From Scatomonas sp963661545 (GTDB lineage Bacteria; Bacillota; Clostridia; Lachnospirales; Lachnospiraceae): a stretch of 7,306 bases of DNA. The notes beneath the pieces were generated by a model. The model was not told where the DNA came from, did no database searches, and worked only from the letters and a program-made list of their open reading frames with translations. A program made the position numbers and the translations under genes. The stretch is from positions 1-7,306 of the forward strand of contig CAVLCU010000125.1 of assembly GCA_963661545.1 (NCBI GenBank), read 5' to 3'. How positions within the stretch are numbered: the stretch's first letter is position 1; each line of letters opens with the position of its first letter. Shown here in pieces: positions 6,085-7,306 of this stretch.

Positions 6085-6113
6085 TTGATTTTCCCCGGGT
6101 GATATGGTATGAT
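6085..6113 (+). promoter_or_regulatory. Predicted promoter of the second AraC regulator gene
   Basis: TTGATT (6085-6090) and TATGAT (6108-6113) are separated by exactly 17 bp, matching the -35 and -10 consensus at 4/6 and 5/6. Transcription would begin near 6120 and leave a leader of about 120 nt. This placement argues against an upstream start codon at 6099, which would lie inside the promoter. Confidence 0.6.
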
Positions 6114-6137
6114 AAAAGCGATCCATTTTATGATACC
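6106..6137. repeat. 12-bp imperfect inverted repeat over the AraC-2 promoter start region
   Basis: GGTATGATAAAA (6106-6117) and TTTTATGATACC (6126-6137) pair at 11 of 12 positions around an 8-nt centre, GCGATCCA. The left arm contains the -10 hexamer and the predicted transcription start is in the centre. Because it straddles the start, it is more likely a dimeric-protein site on DNA than an RNA hairpin. The regulator is unknown. Confidence 0.45.
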
Positions 6138-6142
6138 GGCGG

Positions 6143-6174
6143 CGACTGCAGGAGCACGAAGTGCGGAGCAGTCG
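6143..6174 (+). other. Leader-RNA hairpin upstream of the second AraC gene
   Basis: CGACTGC (6143-6149) pairs with GCAGTCG (6168-6174), and inside it GCAC (6154-6157) pairs with GTGC (6161-6164) over a GAA loop, with a purine internal loop between the two helices. It falls in the predicted 120-nt leader. CTTTC follows, too short for a convincing terminator. I do not recognise it as a known riboswitch class. Confidence 0.4.
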
Positions 6175-6207
6175 GCTTTCATTCGTGGTGGGGGCGACGT
6201 CAGCCGC

Positions 6208-6249
6208 CATGGACGTTTACCTCTGGGAAAGGAGCCTGCATGGACGTTT
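6208..6249 (+). repeat. 11-bp direct repeat spanning the AraC-2 start codon
   Basis: CATGGACGTTT occurs at 6208-6218 and 6239-6249, a 31-bp period; the second copy contains the chosen start codon. The first copy gives an in-register ATG at 6209 that opens only a 15-codon frame (MDVYLWERSLHGRFL) ending at 6256, past the real start. It probably reflects a small local duplication; a regulatory upstream frame is possible but has no clear RBS. Confidence 0.4.
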
Positions 6250-7211
6250 TTTATGACTTTCGCACTTCCGCTACTGCATCGATTTCCGCTGCCTACGAGC
6301 GTTATGAGACCAGCCAGGAAATCGAATTCCATATGCATAAATTCTATGAATTTGCCATGATTCACCGGGGTACCTGTACTCACAAATTTCGCGGAGTAGA
6401 GGTACCTCTGATTGCAGGGGATATCGTATTGATTCCTCCTTGCGAGGGCCACGCCTACTCCATTCACTCCTATGCAGAGATTACCAATTGCTATTTCTTC
6501 CCGGAACGAATCGGCGAGTCCTCCACCTACATCACCAGTCACACCCTCCACAGTTCTTCCGCCCCCCTGGGCACGGAAGATCTCAAGAACCAATGGGATA
6601 ACCTTCTATCCTCTCTTTCCCTGCGGGAGGAGGATAATGCCAGAGAGCCCCAGCTACTCATCGACAATCTGACAAAGCAGGGGGTTCTTCACCTGCCGCC
6701 GGAGATTGCCCTGGACGTAGAGGGGCTCCTGGGCCGTTTGTATGACGAAGATCAGAATCAGCTCTATGACGTGGCTTATATGAAATCCGCCATTTTGCAA
6801 ATGATTCTGGTAATCTTCCAGCGCACCCGCCTCAACATACCCCAGAAGGCACCTCGCCCCCCGGAGCACAAAAAGGAAATGATTCTGGGTGCTCTCATTT
6901 ATATTGAAAATCACTATACAGAGCCCTTGACCATCCAGCGCATGGCTGACCAGGTCACCCTGTCCGTCAGCTATTTTCGCACTATTTTCAAAGAGGTCAC
7001 CGGGATGTCCCCCCTGGACTACCTAAACCGCATCCGAATCATTAAGGCACTGGAATACCTGTCCAGCGACGATATGCCTGTGGCGGAGGCGGCAGCCCGG
7101 GTGGGTATCTATGATTCCAATTACTTTACCAGATTATTCAAGAAAATCATCGGATACCCGCCCCGTTACTTCAAAAGAATTGCGGATTCTGCAGCCGAAG
7201 GCAAGTCATAA
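6240..7211 (+). CDS. AraC-family transcriptional regulator with cupin sensor domain (copy 2)
   Basis: A 323-residue regulator with the same architecture as the one at 3562-4500. The cupin domain has H31-x-H33-xxx-E37 and H71 (in VLIPPCEGHAY). The double helix-turn-helix lies in the last 100 residues, with HTH1 about 230-252 (LSVSYFRTIFKEVTG) and HTH2 about 280-302 (AEAAARVGIYDSNYFTRLFK). By eye about half of the DNA-binding residues equal those of copy 1, including VGIYD-NYFTR-FKKI; the linkers differ. The frame stays open upstream to an ATG at 6099. I chose 6240 because AAAGGAG ends 5 nt before it, the protein then aligns end to end with copy 1, and 6099 falls inside the promoter. It is divergent from the 444-aa URO-D-like gene and probably controls it. 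The inducer is unknown. Confidence 0.92.
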   Translation: MDVFYDFRTSATASISAAYERYETSQEIEFHMHKFYEFAMIHRGTCTHKFRGVEVPLIAGDIVLIPPCEGHAYSIHSYAEITNCYFFPERIGESSTYITSHTLHSSSAPLGTEDLKNQWDNLLSSLSLREEDNAREPQLLIDNLTKQGVLHLPPEIALDVEGLLGRLYDEDQNQLYDVAYMKSAILQMILVIFQRTRLNIPQKAPRPPEHKKEMILGALIYIENHYTEPLTIQRMADQVTLSVSYFRTIFKEVTGMSPLDYLNRIRIIKALEYLSSDDMPVAEAAARVGIYDSNYFTRLFKKIIGYPPRYFKRIADSAAEGKS

Positions 7212-7217
7212 GCTGCC

Positions 7218-7306
7218 TTATTGACTGATGGTCTGCCGCAGAGCCTGGATGGAGGTATCCAGCCCGGCCTCTACGCTCATGGTCAGGTCTTCCATCTCCA
7301 GGGAAA
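7218..7306 (-). CDS. C-terminal end of an unidentified convergent gene (partial)
   Basis: Reading the minus strand from the right edge gives 28 codons ending in TAA at 7220-7218: the peptide contains LEMEDLTMSVEAGLD and ends IQALRQTISQ. Composition and codon use look like a normal helical protein end. The stop is only 6 bp from the stop of the AraC gene, a tail-to-tail arrangement with no room for a terminator. The fragment is too short to assign to a family and 28 open codons are weak evidence alone. The rest of the gene is beyond the window. Confidence 0.45.
   Translation of the reverse strand, partial: SLEMEDLTMSVEAGLDTSIQALRQTISQ

Noticed and set aside
6099..6239. 47-residue N-terminal extension of the second AraC protein
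   Set aside because: It lies over the promoter and leader hairpin, has no RBS and is absent from the paralogue. The start at 6240 has an RBS and aligns with copy 1.
6209..6256. A 15-codon upstream frame (MDVYLWERSLHGRFL) overlapping the AraC-2 start
   Set aside because: No convincing Shine-Dalgarno precedes it, and its start is explained by the 11-bp direct repeat. There is no run of a regulatory amino acid to suggest a leader peptide.

Overview
The window looks like chromosomal DNA from an anaerobic, low-to-mid GC Bacillota, most likely a gut-type Clostridia/Lachnospiraceae. The support is strong AGGAGG-type ribosome binding sites on nearly every gene, a Gram-positive-style lipoprotein substrate-binding protein, AraC-family local regulators, and tight catabolic operons. 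Base composition is roughly even by eye. No transposase, integrase, tRNA, rRNA or CRISPR array is visible.

Layout. Positions 1-3392 hold a minus-strand operon, in transcription order: a URO-D-superfamily protein (2250-3392), a Gfo/Idh/MocA dehydrogenase very like inositol 2-dehydrogenase IolG (1194-2207), a sugar-type ABC substrate-binding lipoprotein (133-1173), and the first 45 codons of an IolH-like TIM-barrel isomerase that runs off the left edge. The gaps are 42 bp, 20 bp and a 4-bp ATGA overlap. Divergent from it, across a 169-bp regulatory gap, is a cupin-AraC regulator (3562-4500, plus strand). A 139-bp convergent gap (4501-4639) holds two perfect 10-bp-stem hairpins. Next come a second, quite different URO-D-like protein of 444 aa (4640-5974, minus) and, divergent from it across a 265-bp gap, a second cupin-AraC regulator paralogous to the first (start re-assigned to 6240, ends 7211, plus). 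The last 89 bases appear to be the 3' end of a convergent minus-strand gene.

How it may work together. The IolG-like dehydrogenase, the IolH-like isomerase and the sugar-binding lipoprotein point to uptake and oxidation of a cyclitol or related polyol. The two URO-D-superfamily proteins belong to a fold that includes corrinoid-linked methyltransferases (MtaA, MtbA, CmuA). This suggests, as inference only, that the substrate could be O-methylated, for example a methyl-inositol. No corrinoid protein, permease or ATPase is in the window, so this is not shown.

The most distinctive signal is regulatory. Each AraC gene sits head-to-head with a URO-D-type gene. The two AraC proteins have closely similar DNA-contacting helices. 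In both divergent gaps the heptamer TAGCACA lies exactly 49 bp upstream of the best minus-strand -10 hexamer. The first gap also holds an 11/12 direct repeat with a 21-bp period, the classic geometry of AraC-family half-sites. The window therefore looks like two linked regulator-enzyme modules that may recognise related operators.
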